A stretch of 64,000 nt of DNA from Roseovarius sp. TE539 (GTDB lineage Bacteria; Pseudomonadota; Alphaproteobacteria; Rhodobacterales; Rhodobacteraceae): contig NZ_QNGB01000001.1 in assembly GCF_003298505.1 (NCBI RefSeq), forward strand, positions 124,001-188,000, given 5' to 3'. Under the pieces are notes generated by a model, which had not been told where the DNA came from, ran no database searches, and saw only the letters and a program-made list of their open reading frames with translations. A program made the position numbers and the translations under genes. Positions 27,416 to 35,573 of this stretch are shown piece by piece (the first letter of the stretch is position 1; the number at the start of each line of letters is the position of its first letter).

Positions 27416-28291
27416 ATGACCAGATCCCTCACCGTTTCCGCCGCGCAGTTTGCCTCGACCATCGGCGATCTGGACGCCAATTTCAGCGAACACCACAGAT
27501 GGGTTGGCGCGGCCCTCAATGTTGGCGCTGACCTCCTGGTCTTTCCGGAACTCTCCATGACCGGCCACTACGGCGCCGAATCCCTGCTTGACGTGACCAT
27601 GCAGAGCCGCGATGCGCGGCTCCTGGAGCTGTCGCGCACTGCCGGCGACATGATCCTGATCGTGGGTTTCATCGAGGAAGGCCCCGGCGCGCAGTTCTAT
27701 AACGCCGCCGGTGTCTATCGCGGCGGCAAGCTGGTCTATATCCACCGCAAGATCAATCTGCCCTCCTACGGCAAGCTGATCGAGACGAAATACTATGCGC
27801 AGGGCCGGTTCGTGGACACGCATGCCATCGACGAGGATTGGCGCCTCGGCCTGTTGATCTGTGCCGACCTGTGGAATCCCGCGCTCACGCACCTGGCGTT
27901 CCTGCATGGCGCCACACTCCTGGTTTCCCCGATTTCTTCGGGAGTCGAAGCCGTTGGCGAGGCTTTCGACAACCCTTCCGGCTGGACAGCGACGATGCAT
28001 TTCTACTCGATGATGTATGGCGCGCCCTCGGTGATGGTGAACCGCGTCGGCCCGGAAATGGACCTGACATTCTGGGGTGGCTCGCGCATTCTTGATCCCT
28101 TCGGCCATCCCCTTGCAATCGCGGGGCAGGGGCCCGAACTGATCCATGCAACGCTCGAATATTCCGAGGTGCGCCGTGCAAGGGCACTTCTGCCGACGGT
28201 CCGCGACAGCAATATCGCGCTGGTCGAACGCGAGACCGACCGCCTGATCGCGCGCCTTGGCGTTCCGGACATCATCCGCGACGAGGACTGA
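27416..28291 (+). CDS. Carbon-nitrogen hydrolase (nitrilase superfamily amidase)
   Basis: Nitrilase-superfamily hydrolase of 291 residues with the full catalytic triad: Glu45 in FPELSMTG, Lys112 in HRKINLP and Cys149 in LLICADLW. The sequence style is that of the glutaminase-type domain seen in NAD+ synthetases and of stand-alone amidases. No synthetase domain is attached. Substrate is unknown. It sits 61 bases after the spermidine-synthase-like gene on the same strand; relatives include N-carbamoylputrescine amidases, but there is no specific evidence for that here. Confidence 0.85.
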   Translation: MTRSLTVSAAQFASTIGDLDANFSEHHRWVGAALNVGADLLVFPELSMTGHYGAESLLDVTMQSRDARLLELSRTAGDMILIVGFIEEGPGAQFYNAAGVYRGGKLVYIHRKINLPSYGKLIETKYYAQGRFVDTHAIDEDWRLGLLICADLWNPALTHLAFLHGATLLVSPISSGVEAVGEAFDNPSGWTATMHFYSMMYGAPSVMVNRVGPEMDLTFWGGSRILDPFGHPLAIAGQGPELIHATLEYSEVRRARALLPTVRDSNIALVERETDRLIARLGVPDIIRDED

Positions 28292-28382
28292 ACCGCGCCG
28301 CGGATTCGTGCGGGCCTTTCCCCTTGCCGCGATATCCGCTAAACGCCGCGGGACCAACAAGACAACCGGCGGATGCTGACCC

Positions 28383-30782
28383 ATGAAATTCACCCTGTCC
28401 TGGCTGAAAGATCACCTCGAAACCCAGGCAACGCTGCCGGAGATAACCGACGCGTTGACCGATCTGGGGCTTGAGGTGGAAGAGGTGCAGGACCCTGCCG
28501 CGCGGCTGTCCGACTTCACAATAGGCAAAGTCATCAGCGCAGACCCACACCCCGATGCCGACCGGCTGCGGGTCTGCCAGGTGCAGACTGCAGAAGGCGA
28601 GCGGCAGATCATCTGCGGAGCCCCGAACGCCCGCGAGGGGATCACCGTCGTCGTGGCCGGCCCCGGCACCTACGTGCCCGGCATCGACACGACCATCGGC
28701 GTGGGCAAGATCCGCGGCGTGGAGAGCCACGGCATGATGTGCTCGGAACGCGAGATGGAACTCTCGGACGAGCATGACGGCATCATCGAACTCCCCTCGG
28801 GCGAGGTGGGCCAGCGTTTCACCGATTGGCTGATCGAGAACGATCCCGCCAAGGTGGACCCGGTTGTCGAGATCGCGATCACGCCCAACCGGCCCGACGC
28901 GCTTGGCGTCCGCGGTATCGCGCTCGATCTGGCGGCACGCGGCCTCGGCAGGATGAAACCCGCGCCGCAGGCCGAGATCCGGGGCAGCTTCCCCTGCCCC
29001 ATCGACGTGAGTATCGCCCCCGACGCGCGCGAGAACGGCTGCGAGGTTTTCGCCGGCCGGCTGATCCGCAATGTCAAGAACGGCCCCTCGCCCGAATGGC
29101 TTCGGGACCGTTTGCGCGCCATCGGCCTGCGCCCGATCTCGGCGCTGGTGGACATCACCAATTTCTTCACCCATGACCGCAACCGTCCTTTACATGTCTT
29201 TGACGCCGACAAGGTCAGTGGAAATCTCCTCGTCCACCGCACCAAGGGTGGCGAAACCCTTACCGGCCTCGACGAGAAGGACTACACATTCGGTCTCGGG
29301 CAGGTCGTGATTTCCGACGACGCGGGCATCGAGAGCATCGGCGGCATCATGGGCGGGCTCGCCACCGGCTGCACCGAAAAGACCACCAATGTCTTTCTGG
29401 AAGCCGCCGTCTGGGATCACGTTCAGATCGCCGAAACCGGTCGCGCGCTGAGGATCAATTCCGACGCGCGCTACCGCAACGAGCGCGGCATCGACCCGGC
29501 CTTCAACATGCCGGGCCATGAACTGGCCACGCGGATGATCCTGGACCTGTGCGGCGGCGAGGCCTCCGAAGTGGTTGTCGCCGGCGAAGTACCTGATGTC
29601 AGCCGCGCCTACCGCCTCGATCCGGCCCGGGTGCAATCGCTTGTCGGCATGGACATCCCGGAAGCCGAACAGCGCCGCACGCTCGAAGCGCTCGGGTTCC
29701 GGCTCGAGGACGACATGGCGCATGTCCCTTCGTGGCGGCCCGACGTTATGGGCGAGGCCGACCTCGTGGAAGAGGTGGCGCGCATCGCCTCTCTGACCAG
29801 GCTGCGGGGCAAGCCGATGCCACGCGCCCGTGATGGCGTGCCCAAACCGATCCTGTCGACCATGCAGCGCCGGGAACAGATCGCCCGCCGGACCACGGCC
29901 ATGCTGGGTTACAATGAATGTGTCACCTACAGCTTCATCGACCACGCCGGCGCAACGCTTTTCGGCGGTGGAGATGATGCCACGATGCTCGCCAATCCGA
30001 TCAGTTCCGAGATGAGCCATATGCGCCCGGACCTGCTGCCCGGCCTTCTGCAGGCGGCGGCACGCAACCAGGCGCGCGGGCTGATGGACATGGCGCTTTT
30101 CGAGGTCGGCCATGCCTTCCACGGCGGCGAACCGGATGAACAGCATTTGCAGGTTGCCGGTCTTCTGGTGGGAAGAACCGCCCCGAAAGACGTTCACGGG
30201 CAATCCCGCAATGTTGACCTTTTCGACGCCAAGGCCGATGCCGAAGCGGTCTTGTCGGCCCTGTCGGCCCCCGCCAAGGTGCAGATCCTGCGCGACGGGC
30301 CGGACTGGTTCCATCCCGGGCGCCACGGACGCATATGCCTGGGCCCCGGGAAGGTGCTCGGCATTTTCGGAGAGTTGCATCCCGGCCTCCTTCAAGCGAT
30401 GGATATCAAGGGCCCCGCGATGGCCTTTACCCTGTTTCCGGCCGAGATCCCGATGCCACGAAAATCATCCGCAACGCGCGGCGCGCTCGTCCTGCGCGAC
30501 CTGCAGGCGGTGGAGCGTGATTTTGCCTTCGTGGTCGACGCGGATGTCGAGGCGCTGACACTGGTCAACGCCGCCGCCGGTGCCGAGAAGACACTGGTGG
30601 AGGATGTGCGCGTCTTCGACGAATACATCGGCGGCAGCCTTGGCGAAGGCAAGAAATCTCTGGCGGTCACCGTGCGCCTGCAGCCGGTTGAAAAGACACT
30701 CACCGATGCGGACATCGAAGCGGTGTCCACCAAAATCGTGGACAAGGTCCGGAAGGCGACCGGAGGTGTCCTGCGAGGTTAG
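28383..30782 (+). CDS. pheT: Phenylalanine-tRNA ligase beta subunit
   Basis: Beta chain of the alpha2-beta2 enzyme that charges tRNA-Phe, 799 residues, full length. It begins MKFTLSWLKDHLET, with a tRNA-binding EMAP-like domain (about 40-150). B3/4 editing-domain blocks follow around 200-400 (LVDITNFFTHD, RPLHVFDADK), then a B5 domain and a central catalytic-like fold. The C-terminal anticodon-binding ferredoxin-type domain (RDLQAVERDFAFVVD, LTVRLQP-like end) completes it. pheS is not adjacent; the upstream gene is an amidase, so the two subunits are encoded separately here. Confidence 0.96.
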   Translation: MKFTLSWLKDHLETQATLPEITDALTDLGLEVEEVQDPAARLSDFTIGKVISADPHPDADRLRVCQVQTAEGERQIICGAPNAREGITVVVAGPGTYVPGIDTTIGVGKIRGVESHGMMCSEREMELSDEHDGIIELPSGEVGQRFTDWLIENDPAKVDPVVEIAITPNRPDALGVRGIALDLAARGLGRMKPAPQAEIRGSFPCPIDVSIAPDARENGCEVFAGRLIRNVKNGPSPEWLRDRLRAIGLRPISALVDITNFFTHDRNRPLHVFDADKVSGNLLVHRTKGGETLTGLDEKDYTFGLGQVVISDDAGIESIGGIMGGLATGCTEKTTNVFLEAAVWDHVQIAETGRALRINSDARYRNERGIDPAFNMPGHELATRMILDLCGGEASEVVVAGEVPDVSRAYRLDPARVQSLVGMDIPEAEQRRTLEALGFRLEDDMAHVPSWRPDVMGEADLVEEVARIASLTRLRGKPMPRARDGVPKPILSTMQRREQIARRTTAMLGYNECVTYSFIDHAGATLFGGGDDATMLANPISSEMSHMRPDLLPGLLQAAARNQARGLMDMALFEVGHAFHGGEPDEQHLQVAGLLVGRTAPKDVHGQSRNVDLFDAKADAEAVLSALSAPAKVQILRDGPDWFHPGRHGRICLGPGKVLGIFGELHPGLLQAMDIKGPAMAFTLFPAEIPMPRKSSATRGALVLRDLQAVERDFAFVVDADVEALTLVNAAAGAEKTLVEDVRVFDEYIGGSLGEGKKSLAVTVRLQPVEKTLTDADIEAVSTKIVDKVRKATGGVLRG

Positions 30783-30950
30783 AGATCGCCCACGCTCAGG
30801 CGAACGATCTGCCCTCCGGCTCGAATTCCGGGCGCGCGGCAAAGCTGCTTGCACATGCGCCCATATCACCTCATTCGCCGCCCCGGCGCGGGAATGGTTG
30901 CCCGCCGGTCACGGTATGGCATGATGAGGTGAAACGAAGCAGGAGGCAGC

Positions 30951-31610
30951 ATGTATGCCGACCGAAAAGCGGCAGGTGACGAACTTGCCGGCAGGCTAAA
31001 GGACATGGCCCTGGACGATCCTGTGGTTCTTGCCCTGCCGCGCGGCGGGGTGCCCGTGGCTTTGCCTGTCGCCAGGGGGCTCGGCGCGCCGCTGGATCTG
31101 GTGCTGGTTCGAAAGATCGGCGTGCCGGGGCAGGAAGAGGTGGCAGCGGGCGCAATCGTCGATGGCCCGCCCGAGCATGTGTATTTCAACGAGGGCATCC
31201 TGCGCGGGCTCGGAATGACGCAGGACGATATCGCCGACACCGTCGCAACCAAGCGTGCCGAACTGGCCGAACGGCGGCAGCGATGGCTTGCGGGCCGGCC
31301 GCCGATCCCGGTGGCGGGGCGCGATACGATCCTCGTCGATGACGGCATAGCAACCGGTGCCACTGTCCGCGCGGCCCTCATGGCCCTGCGTGACCGCGCC
31401 CCGGCCCGGATCCTGCTTGCGGTGCCCGTCGCATCGCAAGAGGCGCTCGATGATCTGTCACCGCTGGTGGATCGGGTCGTTTGCCCGCTGGTGCCGCGCT
31501 ACTTCCGCGCGGTGGGGGCACATTATGACCGTTTCGAACAGGTCCCCGACCGGGAGGTTACGGCAATGATGCAGGACGCGCCGGCCGACGGTACCGCACG
31601 AAATCAATGA
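30951..31610 (+). CDS. Phosphoribosyltransferase-fold protein
   Basis: Type I phosphoribosyltransferase of 219 residues. The PRPP loop is DTILVDDGIATGATVRAAL near residues 124-142. ALPRGGVPVALPVA near the N-terminus forms the pyrophosphate loop, as in stand-alone proteins of the erythromycin-esterase/PRTase group. AGGAGG stands just before the ATG. Substrate unknown. Its stop lies 14 bases before the YtoQ-like start, so the two are probably co-transcribed. Confidence 0.8.
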   Translation: MYADRKAAGDELAGRLKDMALDDPVVLALPRGGVPVALPVARGLGAPLDLVLVRKIGVPGQEEVAAGAIVDGPPEHVYFNEGILRGLGMTQDDIADTVATKRAELAERRQRWLAGRPPIPVAGRDTILVDDGIATGATVRAALMALRDRAPARILLAVPVASQEALDDLSPLVDRVVCPLVPRYFRAVGAHYDRFEQVPDREVTAMMQDAPADGTARNQ

Positions 31611-31624
31611 ACAGGAGCTCCCTG

Positions 31625-32074
31625 ATGTCCCTCAAGGTTTATCTATCCGGCGAAATCCACACCGACTGGCGCGACCGTATCGTCTCGGGCGCCAAAGGGC
31701 TGGATATCGGCTTCTCCGCGCCGGTGACGGATCACGCGGCAAGTGACGATTGCGGGGTGGCGATCCTCGGGGAGGAGGCGGACAAGTACTGGCACGATCA
31801 CAAGGGGGCCATGGTGAACGCTATCCGCACCCGCAAGGGAATCGCGGAAGCCGACATTGTGGTCGTCCGCTTCGGCGACAAGTACAAGCAGTGGAACGCG
31901 GCCTTCGACGCCGGCTACGCAAGCGCGCTTGGCAAATCTCTCATCATCCTTCAGCCACCGGAACACGATCACGCCCTCAAGGAAGTCGATGCCGCCGCTC
32001 TGGCGGTCACGCGGGAACCGGAAGAAGTGGTGCAGATCCTCGAATACGTCCTCAAAGGCACTTTGCCGGGCTAG
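31625..32074 (+). CDS. YtoQ-family protein
   Basis: 149-residue small protein beginning MSLKVYLSGEIHTDWRD, with FGDKYKQWNAAFDAGYASALGKS in the middle; this is the pattern of the YtoQ family, which resembles nucleoside 2-deoxyribosyltransferase-like folds. Function is not established. AGGAG seven bases before ATG 31625 decides the start over an in-frame ATG at 31607 that overlaps the preceding stop. The upstream neighbour is a phosphoribosyltransferase, which hints at nucleotide-sugar chemistry but does not prove it. Confidence 0.75.
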   Translation: MSLKVYLSGEIHTDWRDRIVSGAKGLDIGFSAPVTDHAASDDCGVAILGEEADKYWHDHKGAMVNAIRTRKGIAEADIVVVRFGDKYKQWNAAFDAGYASALGKSLIILQPPEHDHALKEVDAAALAVTREPEEVVQILEYVLKGTLPG

Positions 32075-32150
32075 CGGAAGGTGAAATGCCCCTTGGCAGC
32101 GCCGGTGGCGGGCGATAATGGAGCATCGGGTTAACGAGGGAGTTTGGATA

Positions 32151-32957
32151 ATGGGCCCGATCATGGACACGATGGGCGGGTTCGGCCCGCTGGCATTCAA
32201 TGCAATCAAGGCGATCGTCCTTCTCGTCGTCGGCTGGATTGTCGCCGGCGCGATCAGCGGCATGGTTCGCCGCCGGGTACAGGCGAACCCGCGTCTTGAC
32301 GATACCCTCGGCAATTTCGTCGCAAGTATTCTGAAATGGGTCATCCTGATCATCGTTCTGATCGCGGTTCTTGGCCTTTTCGGGATCGAGGCAACCAGCC
32401 TCGTCGCGATTCTCGGCGCTGCAACACTGGCCATCGGGCTGGCGCTGCAGGGGACACTCAGCGATCTTGCCGCAGGATTCATGCTGATCCTGTTCCGGCC
32501 CTACAAGCTGGGCCAGTATGTTGATATCGGCGGCACGGCGGGAACCGTGGCCGATCTGAACCTTTTCTTCACCGAACTGACAACGCCGGACAACGTCCAG
32601 ATCATCGTGCCCAACGGGCAGGCCTGGGGTGCGGTCATCACCAACTACTCGCATCACGCGACACGGCGTTGCGACCTTATGTTCGGAATTGATTACGACG
32701 ATGACGCGGACAAGGCGATGAAGATCATCACTGATCTGGCCGAGGCGGATTCCCGGGTTCATTCCGATCCCGCACCCTGGGTGCGCGTGACCAATCTTGG
32801 TGACAGCAGCGTCGATCTCACCGCGCGCCTGTGGTGCGATGCCGGGGATTACTGGGACATCAAGTTCGAACTTACCAAGACGGTCAAGGAAGCGTTCGAC
32901 GAGAAAGGCATCTCGATCCCGTATCCCCACTCGGTCGAAATCCAGAAAACAGGCTGA
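32151..32957 (+). CDS. Small-conductance mechanosensitive channel (MscS family)
   Basis: Minimal MscS channel of 268 residues with three membrane helices. TM3 carries the glycine/alanine-rich pore helix (ILGAATLAIGLALQGTLSDLAAG). The beta-domain follows (GQYVDIGGTAGTVADLN, VPNGQAWGAVITNYS), then a C-terminal alpha/beta domain ending in PYPHSVEI. It opens on membrane tension and protects against hypo-osmotic shock. GAGGGAG eight bases upstream supports ATG 32151 over an in-frame ATG at 32118. Convergent with the HutH-like gene. Confidence 0.9.
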   Translation: MGPIMDTMGGFGPLAFNAIKAIVLLVVGWIVAGAISGMVRRRVQANPRLDDTLGNFVASILKWVILIIVLIAVLGLFGIEATSLVAILGAATLAIGLALQGTLSDLAAGFMLILFRPYKLGQYVDIGGTAGTVADLNLFFTELTTPDNVQIIVPNGQAWGAVITNYSHHATRRCDLMFGIDYDDDADKAMKIITDLAEADSRVHSDPAPWVRVTNLGDSSVDLTARLWCDAGDYWDIKFELTKTVKEAFDEKGISIPYPHSVEIQKTG

Positions 32958-32969
32958 CGCCGGGACCTC

Positions 32970-34439
32970 TCAGGCCAACTTGGCGGCGGCATCACTCAGG
33001 GCACGTGCGGCCGCGCCGATATCCCCGCCAAGGGGGCGATCTTCCTGCAGGGTGGGCACGACGGCCCGGATCGCGTCATGCACCATGGCGACCGACGGGC
33101 TTGTCGCCCCGGGCGCCCGCAGGTCCAGTGCCTGTGCCGCTGCCATCGCCTCGGCTCCCGCAAGCAGGTGAAAGGCACGCATCTGGTCCAGAAGCTTTGC
33201 CGCCGCCAGCGGTGTCATGGCGGCCATGTCCTCCACCGTGTCAGACACTGGTGCCGGATCGAAGGCAACCGGCATCGCGTGCCGCCGGATTTCGGCCTGC
33301 AGCGAGGCGCATGTCTTCTGCATCGGCACCATGCCGGCACTCGCTCCGCCCATGGGCGACAGGTACCTGGGCAGCCCCGACAACTCGGGGGTCATCAGTT
33401 TCTGTACCCGCTGAACCGCACCGTTCGCTACCATTGCCATGGCAAGACTCACCCCCTCGAGGGCCAGCGCCAGGGACGGCGCATGGAAATGTGCCGTCGA
33501 GACCATTTCACCATCGTCCAGAACCGCAGGGCTGTCGGCCCCGGAATTGGCCTCGTCTTCCCAGGCCTCCTCGGCCCGGGCAATCGCGGTCTCGGCCGCC
33601 CCGGTGACCGTCGCGACGAGACGAAAGCTCAGTGCCTCCTGCACCCTGCGGGGCCGGTCTTCGGCACCCTCGAGGTGCCGTGCAAACCAGGCGGCGGCAT
33701 CCGCCTGGCCGGATGCGGGGCGCAGCGCATTCACGTCGGCGCGCAGCACTTCGCGGCTGGCCCCGTATCCAGCATAGGACAAAAGCGCCGATGTTCTGGC
33801 CATATCCAGTCCCCGTCGCGCATGTTCCAGGGCGCGGGCCGCACGCGCAACGCTGAAGGCACTGTTGTTGATCAATGCCAGCGCATCTTTCGGCTGAAGA
33901 ACAGGGGCCGTCAGCCCGGCTCGTGCCAACGCGTCGGCAGCAGGTACGACACGTCCTTCCAACCAAACCTCGCCGCGCCCCAGAAGCCCCTGTGCCCAAA
34001 CCGCCATCACGGTCAGATCCGCCGCCCCGATTGACCCGAATTCCGGAACCACGGGCGCGATGCCTGACCGGAACACCGCAACCATGTGGCTGAAAACCTC
34101 CTCCGAAAGGCCGCTTCGCCCTTGAGACGCCGACAGGATACGGGCCAGCAGGATGGCGCGCCCCGTCTCTTCGGGCAGCGTGTCGCCTGTCGCCACGGAC
34201 CGCCCGTCCACCAGCTTTTGCTGAAAGTCCGGAATGTCTTCGGGTGCGATCCGATGACCCAGATTGCCACCCAGCCCGGTGTTGAGGCCGTAAACAGGGG
34301 CCGCACCGGCGGCCTTTGCGTCAACATGCCGGCGGGCGGCTTGGATACGTGCGAAAACCGCGTCCGGCACCTCCAGCGTGCTCACGCCCTTCAGGGTCGC
34401 GGCGAATTGTGCCGGATCAACCCTTTGCATGACGTCCAT
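32970..34439 (-). CDS. HAL/PAL-family lyase paralogue lacking the MIO triad
   Basis: 489-residue protein with the aromatic amino acid lyase fold but without the Ala-Ser-Gly that cyclises to the MIO cofactor. The site reads GSIGAADL (135-142), where canonical HutH at 42009-43550 has GSVGASGDL. The His of LSH in HutH is Arg80, and the Tyr after VQDP is lost. Tyr50 in YGLNTG, Asn191, Gln267, Arg273, Phe318 and Glu403 (TVEDMAAM) remain at matching positions, so the pocket is altered but not decayed. Ergothionase, which releases trimethylamine from ergothioneine, is to my recollection a related lyase without MIO. This gene may encode such a betaine lyase; that is inference. Coupled to the preceding gene by TAATG and placed under a HutC-like operator. 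Confidence 0.8.
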   Translation of the reverse strand: MDVMQRVDPAQFAATLKGVSTLEVPDAVFARIQAARRHVDAKAAGAAPVYGLNTGLGGNLGHRIAPEDIPDFQQKLVDGRSVATGDTLPEETGRAILLARILSASQGRSGLSEEVFSHMVAVFRSGIAPVVPEFGSIGAADLTVMAVWAQGLLGRGEVWLEGRVVPAADALARAGLTAPVLQPKDALALINNSAFSVARAARALEHARRGLDMARTSALLSYAGYGASREVLRADVNALRPASGQADAAAWFARHLEGAEDRPRRVQEALSFRLVATVTGAAETAIARAEEAWEDEANSGADSPAVLDDGEMVSTAHFHAPSLALALEGVSLAMAMVANGAVQRVQKLMTPELSGLPRYLSPMGGASAGMVPMQKTCASLQAEIRRHAMPVAFDPAPVSDTVEDMAAMTPLAAAKLLDQMRAFHLLAGAEAMAAAQALDLRAPGATSPSVAMVHDAIRAVVPTLQEDRPLGGDIGAAARALSDAAAKLA

Positions 34440-35458
34440 TACCAGAACCTCAACTTCTGGCCGATCCCCTTGTCATGCGCCTTTTCCAGCATCATGTGAC
34501 CCAACGCTATATCCGAAAGCGACAGCCCCCGATGCCAGAACAGGATCGTCTCGTCCGCGCGTTCCCGCCCCGGTCGCGATCCGGCGACGATCTGCCCCAG
34601 TTCGGCATGCAGTGTGTCCTGTGTCAGCTTGCCGGCATCCACGTGCGCGCGCAGCGCCCCGAAGACGCCATGCGCCTGCCCCCAGTCATCCATGACGACC
34701 TTGTCCATGATGTCGGTGAGGTCCAGTTCAACGGCCGACATGGTTCCATAGGGAATGACAAGGGTGCCGGGCTTGACCCACTCCGTCCTGAGAAGCGGCG
34801 CCGGCTCGGACAGGCGCGAAGCCTCGACCATGATATCGGCACCCTCCAGGCAACTTTGCCAATCATCCGTGACGTCTATCTTTCGGCCGAGGTCGGACTC
34901 CAGCCGGGCGGCAAAGGAGTCGCGGCTTTCGGGACGACGCGAATGAATGCGGACCTCCTCGAAATCGAAGAGATGACAAAGTAGACGTATGTTCCAGTAT
35001 GCGGTGCCGCGAGCACCGATATGGCCCAGGACCTTCGGGTTTTCCGGGGCCAGATACTTGGCCCCGAGCGCGGTGATCGCACCGGTTCGCATCTCGGTGA
35101 TGCCGGTGGCGTCAACGATGGCCTTGGGCGCGCCCATGCGCGGATCGAAAAGTGTCAGAAGCCCATACTCGCTCGGGCGTCCATGACGGTAATTGTCGAC
35201 GAAATCACCGACCACCTTGGTACCGGCACTGTCCACCTCACCGCCGATCCAGCCGCGCAAGACGTTGAAATGGCCCTCGACGCCCGCGCGTGGCCGGATG
35301 TGAGTACGCGGCTCGATCTCGGTCTCTCCCGCTCCCTGCATCCGTAGCCCGGCTTCCACCGCACCCAGGATTTCCTCATCCGTCAGATCCAGCGCCTCGA
35401 CATCGAAACGATTGAGAAAATCGAAATAGACCGGAGGTGTTTTTCCGTCCAGGGACAT
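34439..35458 (-). CDS. Ornithine cyclodeaminase / mu-crystallin family protein
   Basis: 339-residue NAD(P)-dependent protein of the OCD/mu-crystallin family. This family includes ornithine cyclodeaminase, alanine dehydrogenase and ketimine reductases. Visible are the substrate domain (FVDNYRHGRPSEYGLLTLFDP), the Rossmann loop VLGHIGARGTAYWNIRLL near 145-160 (GxxGxxGxA form) and the following strand VRIHSRRPESRDSFA. AAGGAAG six bases before ATG 35458 sets the start; an upstream TTG is an alternative. First gene of a two-gene operon with the MIO-less lyase (stop and start share one base). A 16-bp HutC-like palindrome lies 22 bases upstream. Substrate unknown. Confidence 0.85.
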   Translation of the reverse strand: MSLDGKTPPVYFDFLNRFDVEALDLTDEEILGAVEAGLRMQGAGETEIEPRTHIRPRAGVEGHFNVLRGWIGGEVDSAGTKVVGDFVDNYRHGRPSEYGLLTLFDPRMGAPKAIVDATGITEMRTGAITALGAKYLAPENPKVLGHIGARGTAYWNIRLLCHLFDFEEVRIHSRRPESRDSFAARLESDLGRKIDVTDDWQSCLEGADIMVEASRLSEPAPLLRTEWVKPGTLVIPYGTMSAVELDLTDIMDKVVMDDWGQAHGVFGALRAHVDAGKLTQDTLHAELGQIVAGSRPGRERADETILFWHRGLSLSDIALGHMMLEKAHDKGIGQKLRFW

Positions 35459-35479
35459 GTGCAACTTCCTTCTTGCAGA

Positions 35480-35495
35480 TTATGTATGCACATAA
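35480..35495. promoter_or_regulatory. HutC-type operator in front of the OCD / HutH-like operon
   Basis: TTATGTATGCACATAA is a near-perfect palindrome that differs from the palindrome at the hutI/hutF promoter (44781-44796) only in its two central bases. On the minus strand TTGCGC (about 35518-35513) and TTATGT at 18-base spacing could be the promoter, with the palindrome covering the -10 box. Recurrence 9 kb apart on either side of the hut/TRAP operon suggests common control by HutC. Confidence 0.7.
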
Positions 35496-35573
35496 GCACG
35501 ATCATGCGGCAGCGCGCAATCCACGAGATGCACCTGCCACGCGATTCTTGCCAGTGTGAAAGCCCGAAACCCC

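Noticed and set aside
32970..34439. Loss of the MIO triad explained by a sequencing or frameshift error
   Set aside because: The frame is intact on both sides of GSIGAADL and other active-site positions also differ in a coherent way, so it is not a single indel.
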